Of a stretch of 17,219 bases of DNA, positions 14,795-17,219 are shown piece by piece. Below the pieces are notes generated by a model. It saw nothing but the letters and a program-made list of their open reading frames with translations. It made no database searches and was not told where the DNA came from. The stretch is from Phoronis ovalis (lineage: Eukaryota > Phoronida > Phoronidae): the NCBI GenBank assembly GCA_028565635.1, contig JAOXYB010021481.1, positions 1-17,219 on the forward strand, written 5' to 3'. The position numbers and the translations under genes are program-made. The stretch's first letter is position 1. The number at the start of each line of letters is the position of its first letter.

Positions 14795-16150
14795 AATGTG
14801 ACTGCATGCATGCATTTTGCGACAGGTAATATTTTTTTATATCAAATCTGAGACTAAACGAATACAAACACCATAAATAAAATCCTACGTATTTTTTAGT
14901 TAGTACATGTATAACACTCTGATCTGATTGCAATGAAAATTATAACTGAACCAGTCTTTACACTTTTCTTGTTGTTATATAAACTTGCAATGATTTGTTT
15001 GTCTAAGGCTGATCGATTGTAAACCACCTTGTGGGAATTTGTGGAAAGTGGTCACATCAAATTGAATCCTACCGGTTTTTTTTGATAAATAATGTAAATA
15101 AATCTAAAACCTTCTTGTCTCCTGTTATTTTGTGCAAAATTAGACTAACTTTCATATCCAAAGGAAATGAGCCCAGGGGGCACTTCTTATATATCGGTCT
15201 TTATATACATGTGCCGCCCTTCAGGGTCGCTTTTTTGGGCTACCAGGATATTTCAGGGTGGGTCATTTTCACTTCTGGGATATTTCAGGGTGGGTATTTG
15301 ACATCAAGGGGATATTTCAGGGTGGGTTTTTTTAAGATATTTTAGTGGCATAGTTGCCAACTGTCACGCATTTAGGTCAAAATGATTTTTTGGGAGATTT
15401 TGATCGTCCACAGCGTTTAAAGGAGACATTCCGTCGAATAATTCATTATACTTCCGATTATAGTTTTTGTGCCATCTGGGAACAAGCTCAGCATTACACC
15501 CGGAAGTTAAATATTTTTAATCGTTAACCTTATCTGGGTGAAAAGGAGTAGGATATAGAAGTGGAAATGACCTTTTTCTTTTTTTGCTTGTCAATTATTT
15601 CTGGCAGCACGGAGACGATTTTTGGGGCCAAGAATATTTCAGGGTAGGTATTTTGTCAATTCCGGGGATATTTCAGGGTCAGGATTGGACCCCTGAGTGG
15701 GCCTCACACCCCTACCTCATATAAAAGAGTCCCCCTCGGGGAAATGGGGAAAAGCCTTTAGTTATTAATATATTTAGTTGCCAGACTTTTTAGTCATGGC
15801 TATATCTTCTATGAAGAATCATTATTGTTTGTGAACAAATTTTAAGCGCCAGTTTGACTTTTATTTCCTAAAATAAAGTACAGAACAATATTATCATATT
15901 AAGACCATACACTGGACAAAGCAGGAAAAAATATTGTTCAAAAATTTGTTCCTACAGCTAGTAAATTTTAAAAAATACGCTGCACGTTTTTTGTTCCTAT
16001 CTGTTTACTTTTATTTTAGTCACTGACAATGCTGTACTTAAATCTGCGAGAGAGCATCCAACAATAGCACAGAAAATCGATATAGTTGCTTCACGAGATA
16101 ATCCTAACATTCAAGAATCACGTAATCGACATCAGAGCAAGGGATTTTAA
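14671..16150 (+). CDS. Alternative 3' exons of the two-TM gene (three-exon model)
   Basis: If exon 2 ends at 14726 (donor GTACAA at 14727, phase 1) it joins in frame to 16020-16150, whose acceptor TTTTATTTTAG is strong and whose frame encodes TDNAVLKSAREHPTIAQ and DIVASRDNPNIQESRNR before TAA at 16148-16150. The protein would be 189 residues. A stronger donor, CAG then GTAAAG at 14741, is phase 0 and would give a short 15-residue tail from the same acceptor. AATAAA at 16612-16617 could serve this form. The exon is CpG-richer than its surroundings. Splicing choice is unproven. Confidence 0.35.
14876..14881 (+). terminator. Candidate poly(A) signal, two-exon form
   Basis: AATAAA lies 82 bases after the TAA of the two-exon model. 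The distance fits a short 3' UTR. A second AATAAA at 16612-16617 would serve the longer form. Confidence 0.4.
15171..15747. mobile_element. Non-autonomous element with degenerate inverted ends and 32-bp tandem repeats
   Basis: The left end (CCAGGGGGCACTTCTTATAT from 15173) resembles the reverse complement of the right end (CGAGGGGGACTCTTTTATAT, ending near 15737), with a few mismatches and one or two gaps. Inside are five copies of a GGATATTTCAGGGTGGGT-like unit. No coding capacity; the 104-codon frame crossing it is chance. G-rich left ends with GGGGGCACTT and a TTCAGGGT motif recur in invertebrate repeats as I remember them; the family name is unknown to me. Boundaries are approximate and no target duplication was found. 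Confidence 0.55.
15246..15327 (+). repeat. 32-bp-period tandem repeat, three units
   Basis: The 18-base core GGATATTTCAGGGTGGGT occurs at 15246, 15278 and 15310, exactly 32 bases apart, with variable spacer. Two diverged cores follow at 15632 and 15666. All sit inside the larger element. Confidence 0.8.
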
Positions 16151-17042
16151 TTTTAATTACTTGAGCAAACAGATGTGAATGCTATTGCAACTAGCTGATA
16201 CAACTGAGAGATTACAGGAAACGTCTCAGCGAGCCTCATATAGGTACTCCCAAGTTTCTTGTGAAAATAGAATCCAAAAGAGACTCTAGTCATAATGAAT
16301 GTGTACCCCCATTCATTGAATTTTTAGTTTATCTCTTGTAAGCTCAACATATCATTATTACATTCAAAGTTCAGAAAACTTTACCCAAGACAGGGCTAGT
16401 TCTAGGGTCACAAAAAGACTACAATGCAGTTAGACATTGTTATATTTTCTGGGTTATATATAATACAATCTTTGCCTGTATGTATGAAAATATGCAAACG
16501 TTAATTAAATTACTTCCCAGAATTCAAGTTCATGGCTACAAACATGAGTTGACAGCACACAATTTCCAATTCAGACTATGCAGAAGAATCCTATCCATTT
16601 TTAAAATTTTGAATAAACATATTTTCTAATGATGCTGCCACATTTACCCACATACCATTGATAGTTATTCAGGTATATATTCTAGCTTCTGACTTTTATC
16701 AGCTTCAACCAGTAGTGGTATTCTATTTCACAAGTCAGCGCAGACAATAAAAGTTTTCAAAAAGTCAGGAAATATATTTTTATTTGTAGATTAACAACAA
16801 AGTACAAAATCAACTGTGATCCTCTCCCCTGGTATTAAAGTAAACAAGTTGCTACTAACATGACATAAGCCCTTCACTTAGATGCATCATAAAAGAATAA
16901 TTTCCAACAAGAATTATCAAAATTGCTCAATCCATATTAAAAGTACAGGTGTTTGTGTTAGTGTTAGTGTCTCTGGAAGCTGCTATTTTAAGCTTTATAT
17001 ACCCCTTATGCTGGTGACATCAGACGTGAACAAAGTTTGCAT
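16151..17042. other. Possible 3' UTR then intergenic DNA
   Basis: AT-rich, with stops in all frames. Apart from the AATAAA at 16612 I see nothing that supports a gene. Confidence 0.45.
16612..16617 (+). terminator. Candidate poly(A) signal, three-exon form
   Basis: AATAAA lies about 460 bases after the stop at 16150. No strong GT-rich downstream element is obvious. Confidence 0.3.
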
Positions 17043-17195
17043 GTAAGGGGACGTCCATTAATTATGTCAACAATTTTTAGGCAATTTTTTACCCCCCCTC
17101 CCCCCCCTTGTCAACAAGTGTCAAACTTTCAGTGAGCCCCTAATAAAATTAGGTCAAAAAAAATTTACCCCCCCCCCCTACAAACTAACAATAAT
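17043..17195. repeat. C-run dispersed repeat at the right edge
   Basis: It starts GGGGACGTCCATTAATTATG and carries three pyrimidine blocks of C (7 C at 17092-17098, then CCCCCCC C-rich at 17100-17107, and 11 or so C at 17168-17178) between T/A-rich stretches with repeated GTCAA motifs. This layout recalls common invertebrate repeats that begin with GGGGACGTCCAT. I infer a mobile-element remnant; boundaries are not certain and it may extend past the window. Confidence 0.45.
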
Positions 17196-17219
17196 ACACC
17201 TAAAATTTATAGTCTGTCT

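Noticed and set aside
15031-15345. 104-codon open frame
   Set aside because: It runs across the edge of the repeat element and into its tandem units, giving a repetitive peptide; no splice or domain support.
1-17219. Bacterial-type system, CRISPR array, or viral genome
   Set aside because: Intron structure, poly(A) signals and SUCO identity show an animal nuclear locus; no regularly spaced direct-repeat array, capsid or polymerase frame is present.

Overview
The window is animal nuclear DNA: AT-rich, with GT..AG introns, short exons, AATAAA signals and several short inverted-repeat elements. I infer an invertebrate, perhaps a mollusc or other lophotrochozoan, from gene content and repeat style; nothing here proves the taxon. 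No prokaryotic operon, CRISPR array, tRNA or rRNA was seen.

About 0.9-10.5 kb is one plus-strand gene, the orthologue of SUCO (SUN domain-containing ossification factor; osteopotentia/Slp1 family). The first exon or exons, including the signal peptide, lie upstream of the window. I can join 16 exons (912-10507) into one continuous frame of 1258 complete residues, with matching splice phases at every junction. In order it encodes an acidic N-terminal linker with an E-W-K-K-K motif, the SUN-like domain (exons 4-7), a long disordered acidic linker (exons 8-11), a conserved coiled coil (end of exon 11 to exon 13), one membrane segment (exon 13) and a basic, Ser-rich tail. In this family the SUN-like domain lies in the ER or nuclear-envelope lumen and the protein supports folding or stability of membrane and secretory proteins. 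The 3' UTR probably ends at AATAAA near 11136 or 11491.

From 11.9 to 12.5 kb a small CpG-rich patch precedes an open frame with the first half of a THAP zinc finger. The second half was not found, so it is either exon 1 of a gene with an undetected exon or a broken copy.

From 13.3 to 16.6 kb there is a small gene for an unrecognised two-membrane-segment protein. Its promoter and first codons appear twice in tandem; the upstream copy is decayed. Two alternative 3' ends can be built, one stopping at 14794 and one at 16150, each followed by an AATAAA.

The rest is introns and repeats: a foldback element at 18-174, a 147-bp inverted-repeat element with flanking TAAAT at 7774-7920, a roughly 0.57-kb element carrying 32-bp tandem repeats at 15171-15747, a C-run repeat at the right edge, and a diverged repeat shared by an intron of SUCO and its 3' UTR. 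I see no new multi-gene system. The more unusual features are the duplicated promoter/start, the in-frame splice-site choices and the non-autonomous elements.
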